Shown: positions 25,062 through 33,712, counted from the stretch's first letter. The stretch: 64,000 nucleotides of DNA from Rhizobium sp. 2MFCol3.1 (GCF_000377565.1 NZ_KB898373.1:33499-97498), one strand, 5' to 3'. Notes: generated by a model not told the origin, from the sequence alone. Made by a program: numbers and translations.

Positions 25062-26600
25062 ATGACCATCGAAACGCTCGATCTCGCCACCGAAACCAAG
25101 ACCCTGCTTGCCAAGCTCGGCGTCAGCGCCGACCGCTTCACCGGCGGCACGCTGCGGGTGACGTCGCCCGTGACAGGCAAGGAAATCGGCGCGCTGAAGG
25201 AAGTGTCGGTCGCCGACGCCAAGACCGCGATCGACAACGCCCACAAGGCGTTTCTCGAATGGCGCGCCGTTCCGGCGCCTAAGCGCGGCGAGCTCGTGCG
25301 CCTGCTCGGCGAGGAACTGCGCGCGGCCAAGGCCGAGCTCGGCCGGCTGGTATCGATCGAGGTCGGCAAGATCACGTCCGAAGGCCTCGGTGAAGTGCAG
25401 GAAATGATCGACATCTGCGATTTCGCCGTCGGCCTGTCGCGCCAGCTCTATGGCCTGACGATCGCCACCGAGCGCTCCGAGCACCGGATGATGGAAAGCT
25501 GGCACCCGCTTGGCGTCGTCGGCATCATCTCGGCCTTCAATTTCCCCGTCGCCGTCTGGTCGTGGAATGCGGCGCTGGCGCTGGTCTGCGGCAATTCCAC
25601 CGTCTGGAAGCCGTCCGAAAAGACACCGTTGACCGCACTTGCCACGCAGGCGCTGTTCGAAAAGGCGCTGAAGCGCTTCGTGGCCGAAGGCGGCACGGCG
25701 CCGGCCAATCTCTCGACGCTGCTGATCGGCGGCCGCGATGTCGGCGAGGCGCTGGTCGATCATCCGAAAGTGCCGCTGGTTTCGGCCACCGGCTCGACGG
25801 CCATGGGCCGCGCCGTCGGTCCGCGCCTGTCGCAGCGCTTTGCCCGCGCCATCCTCGAGCTCGGCGGCAACAACGCCGCGATCATCTGCCCGACGGCCGA
25901 TCTCGACCTGACACTGCGCGGCGTCGCCTTCTCGGCCATGGGCACCGCCGGCCAGCGCTGCACCACGCTGCGCCGCCTGTTCGTGCATGAGAGCGTCTAC
26001 GACGCGCTGGTTCCGCGCCTGCAGAAGGCCTACGGCTCCGTCAGCATCGGCAATCCGCTGGAGACGGGCACGCTTGTGGGACCGCTGATCGACAGCCAGG
26101 CTTACAAAAACATGCAGTCGGCGCTGGAGCAGGCGAAGGCCGCGGGCGGCAAGGTCACCGGTGGCGAGCGTGTCGAGAATGGTGCATCCGACGCCTTCTA
26201 CGTGCGCCCGGCGCTGGTCGAAATGCCCGCGCAGACGGGTCCGGTCGAGAACGAGACCTTCGCGCCGATCCTCTACGTCATGAAGTACAGCGATTTCGAC
26301 GCGGTTCTGGAAGACCACAACGCCGTGCCGCAGGGCCTGTCGTCGTCGATCTTCACCAATGACATGCGCGAAGCCGAAACCTTCGTCTCGGCGCGCGGGT
26401 CGGATTGCGGCATCGCCAACGTCAACCTCGGCCCATCGGGTGCCGAGATCGGCGGCGCGTTCGGCGGCGAGAAGGAAACCGGCGGCGGCCGCGAGTCGGG
26501 CTCCGACGCATGGCGCGCCTACATGCGCCGCACCACCAACACGATCAACTACGGCAAGACGCTGCCTCTGGCGCAGGGCGTGAAGTTCGACGTCGAATAA
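25062..26600 (+). CDS. amaB: L-aminoadipate-semialdehyde dehydrogenase (AmaB-like, ALDH7 family)
   Basis: NAD(P)-dependent aldehyde dehydrogenase of 512 residues. Visible landmarks: the substrate region GIISAFNFPVAVWSWNAALAL, the cofactor loop VSATGSTAMGRAVG, the general base in ILELGGNNAA, and the catalytic Cys300 in AGQRCTTLRR. The sequence is of the ALDH7A1/AmaB type, which oxidises aminoadipate semialdehyde to aminoadipate. ATG at 25062 gives the expected N-terminus; an ATG at 25023 would overlap amaA by 14 nt. A transaminase to make 2-oxoadipate is not encoded next to it. Confidence 0.88.
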   Translation: MTIETLDLATETKTLLAKLGVSADRFTGGTLRVTSPVTGKEIGALKEVSVADAKTAIDNAHKAFLEWRAVPAPKRGELVRLLGEELRAAKAELGRLVSIEVGKITSEGLGEVQEMIDICDFAVGLSRQLYGLTIATERSEHRMMESWHPLGVVGIISAFNFPVAVWSWNAALALVCGNSTVWKPSEKTPLTALATQALFEKALKRFVAEGGTAPANLSTLLIGGRDVGEALVDHPKVPLVSATGSTAMGRAVGPRLSQRFARAILELGGNNAAIICPTADLDLTLRGVAFSAMGTAGQRCTTLRRLFVHESVYDALVPRLQKAYGSVSIGNPLETGTLVGPLIDSQAYKNMQSALEQAKAAGGKVTGGERVENGASDAFYVRPALVEMPAQTGPVENETFAPILYVMKYSDFDAVLEDHNAVPQGLSSSIFTNDMREAETFVSARGSDCGIANVNLGPSGAEIGGAFGGEKETGGGRESGSDAWRAYMRRTTNTINYGKTLPLAQGVKFDVE

Positions 26601-26631
26601 GCGTCGCGATCAATTGCTGCATTGCAGGAAG

Positions 26632-26663
26632 GGCGATAACGTAACCGCGTTATCGCCTTTTTT
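26632..26663 (+). terminator. Intercistronic terminator between amaB and the Ldh-family gene
   Basis: Perfect 10-bp stem GGCGATAACG / CGTTATCGCC with a 6-nt loop, followed by six T. It ends 17 nt before the next ATG. Either the catabolic operon ends here or expression of the next gene is attenuated. Confidence 0.8.
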
Positions 26664-26680
26664 CATTTCGCAGGTCCTTC

Positions 26681-27670
26681 ATGCATCTGACACTCGCCGC
26701 CGCTGAGACCCTGGTTTTCGATGGGTTGACCAGAAACCGGGTGAGCGAGGCGAATGCCCGTTCGGTCGCCCGCGCGCTCGTGGCGGCGGAAGCGGCCGGG
26801 CAGGGTGGCCACGGGTTGAGGCGCGTCGAGGCCTATTCGAAGCAGGCGAGGGCCGGCAAGGTCGATGGCTTCGCGACGCCATCGCTCCTGCGCCCGCTAC
26901 CCGCCGTCGTGCAGATCGACGCCAATCACGGATACGCTTACCCGGCTATTGATCTCGCACTGTCTGTTGTTCCCGATATCGCGCGCGAGCAAGGCATCGT
27001 TGCCGTCGCCTTCCGCCGCTCGCATCATGCAGGCGTGCTGGCGCTGACGGTCGAGCGCTTCGCCGAGATGGGGCTGGTGGCGCTGATGGTCGCCAATGCG
27101 CCGGCCTCGATGGCAGCCTGGGGTGGCCGCAAACCTGTCTTCGGCACCAATCCGATCGCCTTTGCCGCACCGGTGCCGGATGCCGATCCTGTTGTCATCG
27201 ACATGGCGCTGTCGCGGGTCGCGCGTGGGAAGGTGATGGCGGCCAAGCAGAAGGGCGTGCCGATCAGCGACAACTGGGCCTTCGACCGCAACGGCCAGCC
27301 GACCACCGACGCCGTCGAGGCATTGGCCGGCACCATGATTCCATCGGGCGAGGCCAAGGGCGCGGCGCTGGCGATGATGGTCGAGATCATGGCCGGCGCG
27401 CTCACCGGCGCCAACTTCTCCTTCGAGGCCTCATCGCTGTTCGACGATCAGGGCGATGCGCCGGCGCTCGGCCACATGCTCATCGTCATCAATCCCGATG
27501 CCACCGGCGGCGCTGTCGCCGCCGCGCGCATGGGCCGGCTCGCCGAGGAGATCACGTCCGATCCCGATGTACGGCTACCCGGCCGTCGCGGCCAGAATGC
27601 CCGCCGCGCGGCGATCGAAAACGGCATCGACGTCGAGGACGATCTGATCGCCCTTATCCGGTCGCTCTAG
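26681..27670 (+). CDS. dpkA: Ldh-family NAD(P)-dependent oxidoreductase, probable delta1-piperideine-2-carboxylate reductase (DpkA-like)
   Basis: A 329-residue member of the malate/L-lactate dehydrogenase type 2 family (MdhC/Ldh fold). The signature GHGLRRVEAYSKQ holds the conserved His, then come FRRSHHAGVLALTVERFAEMG and FGTNPIAFAAP. Family members include delta1-piperideine-2-carboxylate/pyrroline-2-carboxylate reductase, which makes L-pipecolate from the cyclic imine of D-lysine. Its position after hglS-amaA-amaB favours that activity over lactate or ureidoglycolate dehydrogenase. A terminator precedes it, so dosage may differ from the upstream genes. Its stop codon lies inside the Irr-box-like sequence. 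Confidence 0.8.
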   Translation: MHLTLAAAETLVFDGLTRNRVSEANARSVARALVAAEAAGQGGHGLRRVEAYSKQARAGKVDGFATPSLLRPLPAVVQIDANHGYAYPAIDLALSVVPDIAREQGIVAVAFRRSHHAGVLALTVERFAEMGLVALMVANAPASMAAWGGRKPVFGTNPIAFAAPVPDADPVVIDMALSRVARGKVMAAKQKGVPISDNWAFDRNGQPTTDAVEALAGTMIPSGEAKGAALAMMVEIMAGALTGANFSFEASSLFDDQGDAPALGHMLIVINPDATGGAVAAARMGRLAEEITSDPDVRLPGRRGQNARRAAIENGIDVEDDLIALIRSL

Positions 27671-27682
27671 AACGATTCTAAA
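27666..27682 (+). promoter_or_regulatory. Iron control element (Irr box) upstream of the iron ABC importer
   Basis: The sequence TCTAGAA-CGA-TTCTAAA matches the rhizobial ICE/Irr consensus TTTAGAA-N3-TTCTAAA at 13 of 14 positions. It overlaps the last codons and stop of the preceding gene and lies about 125 nt before the start of the ferric-binding-protein gene. Irr is the haem-responsive iron regulator of Rhizobiales. Confidence 0.65.
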
Positions 27683-27806
27683 ATATACCAATTATTTCAA
27701 GCCTTTGTGATGGCCTTCGGGTCGCCTAAACTTGAAATCGAGTGCCAAGGAAAATATACCGCTGCAATATCATGGATATCGCAGATGAAATGCCATGGAG
27801 GGCATC

Positions 27807-28838
27807 ATGACCGTCTCCCTTAATCGCCTCTCGCAGGCCGCCGCGTTCGGCGCCATGCTTCTTGCCGCGACATCGCTCGCTTCGGGCGCCAAGGCGCAGG
27901 AAGATGAGTCCGAAGGGATCGTCGTCTACAATGCCCAGCACCAGAGCCTCGGCCAGGAATGGGTGGACGCCTTCACCAAGGAAACCGGCATCAAGGTGAC
28001 GATGCGCCAGGGTGGCGACATGCAGTTCGCCAACCAGATCATCCAGGAAGACGAGGCGTCGCCCGCCGACGTGTTCCTGACCGAGAATTCGCCGGCGATG
28101 ACCTTGGTCGATGCCGCAGGGCTGTTTGCGCCGATCGACAAGGCAACGCTCGACCAGCTGCCGGAAGAGTTTCGCCCGAAGGACGGCATGTGGGCCGGCA
28201 TCGCGGCGCGCTCGACCGTGTTTGCCTATGACAAGACCAAGCTCACCGAGGACAAGCTGCCGAAGTCGATGATGGATCTCGCCGATCCGGCCTGGAAGGG
28301 CCGTTGGGGTGCATCCCCCGTCAACGCCGATTTCCAGGCGATTGTCAGCGCGCTCTTGCAGCTGAAGGGCGAGGAGGCGACGGCGGCATGGCTGAAGGGC
28401 CTAAAGGAAAACGCCACCTCCTACAAGAGCAACACCGTTGCCATGAAGGCCGTGAACGCTGGTGAGGTCGAAGGCGCGCTCATCTATCATTACTACTGGT
28501 TCGGCGATCAGGCGGCGACCGGTGAAAACAGCAGCAACGTCGCGCTGCATTATTTCAAGAACCAAGATCCGGGCGCCTTCGTCAGCCTGTCGGGCGGTGG
28601 CATCCTGAAGTCGAGCCAGCACCAGAAAGAGGCGCAGGCGTTCCTGAAGTTCATCACCGGCAAGGCCGGCCAGGCGATCCTGAAGACCGGCACATCCTAT
28701 GAATATGCCGTCGGCAAGGGCGCGGCTTCCAACGAAAAGCTGGTGCCGATGGCTGACCTGCAGGCGCCCGTTGTCGATGCCTCGCAGCTCAACAGCAAGA
28801 AGGTGGTCGAGATGATCACCGCCGCCGGCCTGATCTAG
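27807..28838 (+). CDS. fbpA: Ferric iron ABC transporter, periplasmic binding protein (FbpA/AfuA type)
   Basis: A 343-residue secreted solute-binding protein. The signal peptide covers about residues 1-30 (MTVSLNRLSQAAAFGAML...ASGAKAQ). The mature part starts GIVVYNAQHQSLGQEWVDAF, as in bacterial transferrins, with the ASPADVFLTENSPAM segment and the C-terminal-lobe tyrosines in IYHYYWF that usually bind Fe(III). ATG at 27807 is preceded by GGAGGG at 4 nt. It is the first gene of a binding protein-permease-ATPase set with an Irr box upstream. Iron is the best guess for the ligand; another metal or an organic ferric chelate is possible. Confidence 0.88.
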   Translation: MTVSLNRLSQAAAFGAMLLAATSLASGAKAQEDESEGIVVYNAQHQSLGQEWVDAFTKETGIKVTMRQGGDMQFANQIIQEDEASPADVFLTENSPAMTLVDAAGLFAPIDKATLDQLPEEFRPKDGMWAGIAARSTVFAYDKTKLTEDKLPKSMMDLADPAWKGRWGASPVNADFQAIVSALLQLKGEEATAAWLKGLKENATSYKSNTVAMKAVNAGEVEGALIYHYYWFGDQAATGENSSNVALHYFKNQDPGAFVSLSGGGILKSSQHQKEAQAFLKFITGKAGQAILKTGTSYEYAVGKGAASNEKLVPMADLQAPVVDASQLNSKKVVEMITAAGLI

Positions 28839-28918
28839 CGGCTGCCAATCGGTCGCGGGTGCTTCGGGCGAAAACTATTGCTTTTGGCTCAAGAAAACCT
28901 TAGGGCAGGACGATAAAG

Positions 28919-28955
28919 GGCAACTGCTTTCCAACGGCGGTTGCCTTCCTTTTTC
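28919..28955 (+). terminator. Hairpin between binding-protein and permease genes
   Basis: GGCAACTGC (28919-28927) pairs with GCGGTTGCC (28937-28945) across a 9-nt loop, followed by TTCCTTTTTC. A partial terminator or mRNA-stabilising hairpin here would give more binding protein than permease, a common design in ABC operons. Confidence 0.55.
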
Positions 28956-30575
28956 AGCGTGTCAAAGGCGGCGGTCTTGCTGCAGGACAACAGATTTCTC
29001 AACTCCGGCCAGAACGCGCCGGCAGCCCGGCCGGCACTGAAGCTGGCGCCGCCGCGTCGGCGCATGCCGTATATGCCGGTTGTCGCCTTCGCCGCCATCG
29101 TCGCCTTCTTCAGCCTCGTTCCTCTCGGCTTTATTGCCTGGATCACTGTCGATGTCGGCTGGGAAACGGTGAAGCAGCTGGTGTTTCGCCCGCGCGTCGG
29201 CGAGCTGCTCGTCAATACCGTGTTTCTCGAAGTCATCACCGTGCCGCTGTCGATCGTGCTGGCGGTGACGCTTGCCTGGATCACCGAGCGCACCGATGTT
29301 CCCTTCGCGCGCCTATGGGCCTGGCTTGCCGTGGCGCCGCTTGCCGTGCCGGCCTTCGTGCATTCCTACGCCTGGGTCAGTCTGGTGCCAGGGATGCGCG
29401 GGCTGCAGAGCGGCGTCTTCGTTTCGGTGCTCGCCTATTATCCGTTCCTTTATCTTCCCGTTGCAGCGGCCCTTCGCCGGCTCGATCCGGCGATCGAGGA
29501 TGCGGCTGCCTCGCTGGGGCTCGGGCCCTGGGCGGTGTTCTTCCGCACCGTCCTGCCGCAGCTTCGGCTCGCCATCTGCGGCGGTTCGCTCCTGATCGCA
29601 CTGCACCTGCTGTCGGAATACGGGCTCTTCGTGATGATCCGCTTCGACACGTTTGCGACCGCGATCGTCGACCAGTTCCAATCCGCCTATAACAGCCCGG
29701 CTGCCAATATGCTCGGCGGCGTGCTGGTCGCCTGCTGCCTGCTTCTGCTCGCGATCGAGGTTTTGGTGCGCGGCAACGAGCGCTATGCCCGCGTCGGTTC
29801 CGGCTCGGCGCGCCCGGCCGATCGCCGCCGTCTCGGCTGGTTCGCTGTGCCGGCGGTGCTCCTGCCCCTCATCGTCGCGGCACTGACGCTCGGTGTTCCC
29901 TTCGTCACGCTGGTGCGCTGGCTTTATCTCGGCGGCGCCGGCATCTGGCGTGTCGAAGTCGGCAATGCCTTCGTGCAGTCGATCGTGCTGGCGTTTGCCG
30001 GCGGCATTCTGGCGACGATCGCCGCGGCCCCGATGGCGTGGCTCTCGGTGCGCGCGCCGGGCCGCGTGCAGCGCGTGCTCGAAGCCTGCCATTATTATGT
30101 CGGCTCGCTGCCGGGTGTGGTCGTGGCGCTGGCGCTGGTGACGATCACCGTGCGCCTCGTGCTGCCCCTCTACCAGACCTTCGCGACGCTGCTGCTTGCC
30201 TATATCCTGCTCTTCCTGCCGCGCGCCATGGTCGGCCTTCGCGCCAGCATCGCACAGGCGCCGGTGGAATTGGAGCGCGCCGCGATGGCGCTCGGGCGCA
30301 CGCCGGGCCAGGCGGTGCGGCAGATCACCATGCGGCTTGCAGCGCCGGGTGCTGCGGCCAGCATCGCGCTGGTGGCGCTCGGGATCACCAACGAGCTGAC
30401 GGCAACGCTGATGCTCTCGCCCAACGGCGTCGAGACGCTGGCCACGAAATTCTGGTCGCTCACCAGCGAGATCGATTACGTCGCCGCCGCCCCTTACGCC
30501 TTCATGATGGTCGTGCTGTCGCTGCCGCTGACCCTTCTTCTCCATGCTCAATCGAAACGGACTGCCGGACAATGA
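28941..30575 (+). CDS. fbpB: Ferric iron ABC transporter permease (FbpB type, duplicated)
   Basis: Inner-membrane permease with two tandem permease domains in one chain, as in SfuB/FbpB. EAA-type loops that contact the ATPase appear twice: IEDAAASLGLGPWAVFFRTVLPQL (about residue 190) and LERAAMALGRTPGQAVRQITMRL (about 455). Roughly 12 transmembrane helices. The start is uncertain: the TTG at 28941 lies inside the preceding hairpin, a GTG at 28959 and an ATG at 29064 (just before the first helix) are alternatives. The 3' end overlaps the ATPase start (ATGA). Confidence 0.87.
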   Translation: MPSFFSVSKAAVLLQDNRFLNSGQNAPAARPALKLAPPRRRMPYMPVVAFAAIVAFFSLVPLGFIAWITVDVGWETVKQLVFRPRVGELLVNTVFLEVITVPLSIVLAVTLAWITERTDVPFARLWAWLAVAPLAVPAFVHSYAWVSLVPGMRGLQSGVFVSVLAYYPFLYLPVAAALRRLDPAIEDAAASLGLGPWAVFFRTVLPQLRLAICGGSLLIALHLLSEYGLFVMIRFDTFATAIVDQFQSAYNSPAANMLGGVLVACCLLLLAIEVLVRGNERYARVGSGSARPADRRRLGWFAVPAVLLPLIVAALTLGVPFVTLVRWLYLGGAGIWRVEVGNAFVQSIVLAFAGGILATIAAAPMAWLSVRAPGRVQRVLEACHYYVGSLPGVVVALALVTITVRLVLPLYQTFATLLLAYILLFLPRAMVGLRASIAQAPVELERAAMALGRTPGQAVRQITMRLAAPGAAASIALVALGITNELTATLMLSPNGVETLATKFWSLTSEIDYVAAAPYAFMMVVLSLPLTLLLHAQSKRTAGQ

Positions 30576-31609
30576 CGCTGCTTACGATAGAGGGTGCCAG
30601 CAAGCGTTACGGTCAGGTGCAGGCGCTCGACAACATCTCGCTGGAGGTGACGGCGGGCAGCCGCACCGCGGTGGTCGGCCCGTCCGGCTCCGGCAAGACG
30701 ACGCTGCTTCGCATCATCGCCGGTTTCGAACAGCCCGATCAGGGTCGCGTCACGCTCAATGGCGAATTGCTGGCCGATGGGCCGGCGGCGGTGCCGGCGC
30801 ACAAGCGCGGCATCGGCATCGTCTCGCAGGAAGGCGCGCTGTTTCCGCATCTCGACGTTGCCGGCAATATCGGCTTCGGTATTGCCCGCAGCACTGATAA
30901 CCGCGACAAGCGGGTGTTGGACCTGCTCGATATGGTCGAGCTCGATCGCGGCATGCTGACCCGCCGCCCACACCAGCTTTCCGGCGGCCAGCAGCAGCGC
31001 GTGGCGCTGGCGCGCGCGCTCGGCCGCGAACCGCGCCTGATGCTACTCGACGAGCCCTTCTCGGCACTCGACACGGGCCTGCGCGAAAACATGCGCAAGG
31101 CGGTGGCCCGCGTGCTGCAGGCGGCCGGCATCACCAGCATTCTCGTTACCCATGACCAGGCCGAGGCGCTGTCCTATGCCGATCAGGTGGCCGTTCTGCG
31201 CGATGGCAAGCTTGTGCAGGCCGGATCGCCGCAATCGCTCTATCTCGCGCCGCGTGATCGCGAGACGGCGCTGTTTCTCGGCGACGCCGTGATGCTGCCC
31301 GCGATCATCCGCAACGGCCATGCCGATTGCGCGCTCGGCCATGTCGCCGTCGACAGCCAGCATCAGGGCAAGGTCGAGATCATGCTCCGACCCGAGCAGA
31401 TCCGCGTCGTCACCGACAGCAGCGAAAAGCCCTATGGCGGGCGCGTGATCGAGGTGGATTTCGGCGGCGCGACCTGCACGGTCGCCGTGTCGCTCGACGG
31501 CGTGGCGCTGCCGCCGATCCTGATCAAGACCTCGAGCGTGGCACTGCCTTCGCGCGGCGACCGGGTGCGGCTCGAGATCGCCGGCAAGGCGCATGTTTTC
31601 GTGCGCTGA
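30572..31609 (+). CDS. fbpC: Ferric iron ABC transporter ATP-binding protein (FbpC type)
   Basis: A 345-residue ATPase of the iron/polyamine/molybdate group. Walker A GPSGSGKT is at 36-43, the Q-loop in IVSQEGALFPHL, signature LSGGQQQR, Walker B LMLLDEP and H-loop VTHD. The C-terminal TOBE-type regulatory domain contains VEIMLRPEQIRV. ATG at 30572 overlaps the permease stop, so the two are translationally coupled. It powers import of iron captured by the binding protein encoded two genes upstream. The Irr box upstream of the first gene suggests iron control of the whole set. Confidence 0.92.
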   Translation: MTLLTIEGASKRYGQVQALDNISLEVTAGSRTAVVGPSGSGKTTLLRIIAGFEQPDQGRVTLNGELLADGPAAVPAHKRGIGIVSQEGALFPHLDVAGNIGFGIARSTDNRDKRVLDLLDMVELDRGMLTRRPHQLSGGQQQRVALARALGREPRLMLLDEPFSALDTGLRENMRKAVARVLQAAGITSILVTHDQAEALSYADQVAVLRDGKLVQAGSPQSLYLAPRDRETALFLGDAVMLPAIIRNGHADCALGHVAVDSQHQGKVEIMLRPEQIRVVTDSSEKPYGGRVIEVDFGGATCTVAVSLDGVALPPILIKTSSVALPSRGDRVRLEIAGKAHVFVR

Positions 31610-31646
31610 GGGGCGCCCTCCGCGCTTGCCCGCCAGTTAAACGCCG

Positions 31647-32975
31647 TCAGGCGATCTTGAGCTCTTCGTCTTCTGCTTCATCTTCTAGCCAGCCGCCGGT
31701 AAAGCCTGCCCGTTCCAGGCCGGTGCGGATGACGTCGGACTTGCGCATCAGGCTCCAGATGAAATCGGAGCGATCGTTTTCGATCGACATGACGAGCAGC
31801 CCCTGGTCGATGCCGACGCAGCGATCGTCCACCCACCCCTCTGGTCCCGCCGTCTTGACCGATGGGTTGAAGCCGCCGGGGAAGCGTCCTTCGTAGCAGA
31901 GGTCGGGATAGGCCTGCAGCAGCGCCCGCGTCCCTGAGATCGCCGCCTCGCGGTCATAGGGCAGAGCGGCGAGCGCGCACCATGGGGCCAGCGTGCCATC
32001 ATCGGGGCCGAGCGGCGCGCCACGGGCGGCGTAGCCGAGCACGCTCGGGCGCCGGTCGCCATGGCGGCTGCGCGACGGCGGTGGTCCGTCGGAGGCGGAG
32101 AGGCCCCAGACATCCCTGGAATAGCCGATGAAATGGCCGGGGTTGCGCTCGGCGTAGTCGCGCTGCACCTCGATGCAGATCTGTGTGTTGCGGAAGTAAT
32201 CGCTGTCGCGCGCCGCCATCGGTCTGTCGCGGATGCCGCGAAAATCGATCCAGGCATGCGAGAAGAGGTGGATGAAGAAGGGCCCGGCATAGAGATAACA
32301 CTTCTCGCCGAAGAGCATCCACGAGTAGCTCGAGGTGAAGGCGTCGTAGCTCGATTGCGGGATCGGGTGCGTGGGCGAGGCGAGCGCCAGCGTGTAGAGC
32401 AGCACAGCCTCGTCATAGCCCTGCCAGCGCCAGCGCAGGAAGCCGCTTGATGGCTTCCAGCCCATGCAGATGGTCTCGCCCTTGTTCAGCGCCCAGTGCC
32501 AGTCGATGCGCTCGTAGATCAGCGTCGAGAGCCGACGGATCTCCGTCTCGGCCTCGTCGTCGCCATCGAAATAGGCGGCTGCCGTCAGCACGCCGGCGAC
32601 GAGCAGCGTCGTGTCGATGGTCGAGAGCTCGCTGTTCCAGGCGCGGTGGCCGGTGTCCATGTGCAGGAAGTGGTAGAAGAAGCCCCTGTAGCCGATCGCA
32701 TGCCGCTCGCGGCCCTGATGGCCGTTGGCGAAGAAGCAGAGCGTCGTCGTGGTGCGTGATATCGCGTCCGCCCTTGTCATCCAGCCGCGCTCGACGGCGA
32801 CGGTGTAGGACGACAGCGCGAAACCGACGGCCGCGATGCTGCAGGGCACGTTTGCGACCGATGTATCGGCGACAAGCCCGTTATCGGGGTTGGAATGTTT
32901 CAGGAAGTAATTGAACGCCGCCTGCTGCAGTCTGTCGACCAGCGCGGCATCTGTTTCCTCGGTCCGTTGCAGCAT
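31647..32975 (-). CDS. Glucoamylase-like / GH144-type hydrolase (COG5368 family)
   Basis: A 442-residue (alpha/alpha)6-barrel protein of the putative glucoamylase family (PF10091 type). Landmarks: FNYFLKHSNPDNGLVADTS, AIGYRGFFYHFLHM, WNSELSTIDTTLLVAGVL, WKPSSGFLRWRWQGYDEAVLLYTLALASPTHP and YAGPFFIHLFSHAWIDFRG. Related proteins include endo-beta-1,2-glucanases (GH144), and the same domain occurs in cyclic beta-1,2-glucan synthases, so a beta-1,2-glucan substrate is attractive in a rhizobium. No signal peptide is visible, suggesting cytoplasmic action. It stands alone in its transcription unit. Confidence 0.8.
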   Translation of the reverse strand: MLQRTEETDAALVDRLQQAAFNYFLKHSNPDNGLVADTSVANVPCSIAAVGFALSSYTVAVERGWMTRADAISRTTTTLCFFANGHQGRERHAIGYRGFFYHFLHMDTGHRAWNSELSTIDTTLLVAGVLTAAAYFDGDDEAETEIRRLSTLIYERIDWHWALNKGETICMGWKPSSGFLRWRWQGYDEAVLLYTLALASPTHPIPQSSYDAFTSSYSWMLFGEKCYLYAGPFFIHLFSHAWIDFRGIRDRPMAARDSDYFRNTQICIEVQRDYAERNPGHFIGYSRDVWGLSASDGPPPSRSRHGDRRPSVLGYAARGAPLGPDDGTLAPWCALAALPYDREAAISGTRALLQAYPDLCYEGRFPGGFNPSVKTAGPEGWVDDRCVGIDQGLLVMSIENDRSDFIWSLMRKSDVIRTGLERAGFTGGWLEDEAEDEELKIA

Positions 32976-33073
32976 CTTCTCCCGCCCAATCGCTTATCCT
33001 GCCCCTTGCTTCAACATGGGCAGGTGCGACGCGCAAATCAATGTTTTTTGAGGGGTGGGGGTTGGGTCGTTGC

Positions 33074-33499
33074 TCAGGCAGCTTCCTGAACGGAGACCAC
33101 GATCGTCTTGCCGAGCGCCTGCATCGCCTCCTGCAATGCGCCGATTTTCGAATGGTGGTCGGGATCGAGGATGCGGCGGGCTTCGTTTTCCGTCTTGCCC
33201 ATGCGTCGCGCCAGTTCTCGCTTGGAGATGCCGGCTTGTCTGAAGGCTTCGATCACCGCGAGCTTGATCGCGTCCTCGGGATCGACGGCGATGGCAACGC
33301 CTGTTTTCGCGGAGGGGAGCGGTATCGCGCGGCCGTCCTGGACGATGCCGCGAAGTGCAAGGCCGAGCGCTTCTTGCGCGCTGGCGATGGCCTCATTGCG
33401 GTCGCCGCCATGGGTTATCGCTTCTGGAACATCAGTAAAGGTGACGAGATATCCGCCATCAGGATCGGGCCGGATCTCCGCCAAATATACGTATCTCAT
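33074..33499 (-). CDS. hicB: HicB-family antitoxin
   Basis: A 141-residue antitoxin of a type II HicAB system. The N-terminal degenerate RNase-H-like HicB domain reads MRYVYLAEIRPDPDGGYLVTFTDVPEAITHGGDRNEAIASAQEAL. The C-terminal DNA-binding helix-turn-helix is GISKRELARRMGKTENEARRIL. GGAG lies 6 nt before the ATG at 33499; an ATG at 33511 is also possible. It follows hicA on the same strand, the usual toxin-first order. HicB blocks HicA and normally represses its own operon. Confidence 0.92.
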   Translation of the reverse strand: MRYVYLAEIRPDPDGGYLVTFTDVPEAITHGGDRNEAIASAQEALGLALRGIVQDGRAIPLPSAKTGVAIAVDPEDAIKLAVIEAFRQAGISKRELARRMGKTENEARRILDPDHHSKIGALQEAMQALGKTIVVSVQEAA

Positions 33500-33517
33500 G
33501 CCGTTCTCCATTGCCTA

Positions 33518-33712
33518 TCAGGCGATACCGAGCTGCTTCTTGATCAACCGCACGTAACCCGGCGTCAGCTCGCCCGACTTCACGGTGGTGAAGCGGCCGT
33601 CATACATGATGCGGTAGTGCGAGCCTTTGCCCCTGTTCTCGAACACCTCGAAGGTCTTGCCGGTTTCGCTGGCCAGTTTGCGCAACTCGCGGATCAACTG
33701 CTCACGCTTCAT
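33518..33712 (-). CDS. hicA: HicA-family mRNA interferase toxin
   Basis: A 64-residue double-stranded-RNA-binding-fold toxin that cleaves mRNA when free of HicB. The conserved GKGSHYRIMYDGR holds the catalytic His, followed by TVKSGELTPGYVRLIKKQLGIA. ATG at 33712 has GGAGAG 3 nt upstream. Longer in-frame readings back to 33856 run into sequence next to tRNA-Gly and are not credible. It is complete and paired with hicB, so the module looks functional. Confidence 0.9.
   Translation of the reverse strand: MKREQLIRELRKLASETGKTFEVFENRGKGSHYRIMYDGRFTTVKSGELTPGYVRLIKKQLGIA

Noticed and set aside
24525..26318. 597-codon minus-strand open frame opposite amaA/amaB
   Set aside because: It spans two convincing genes on the other strand and has no recognisable domain.
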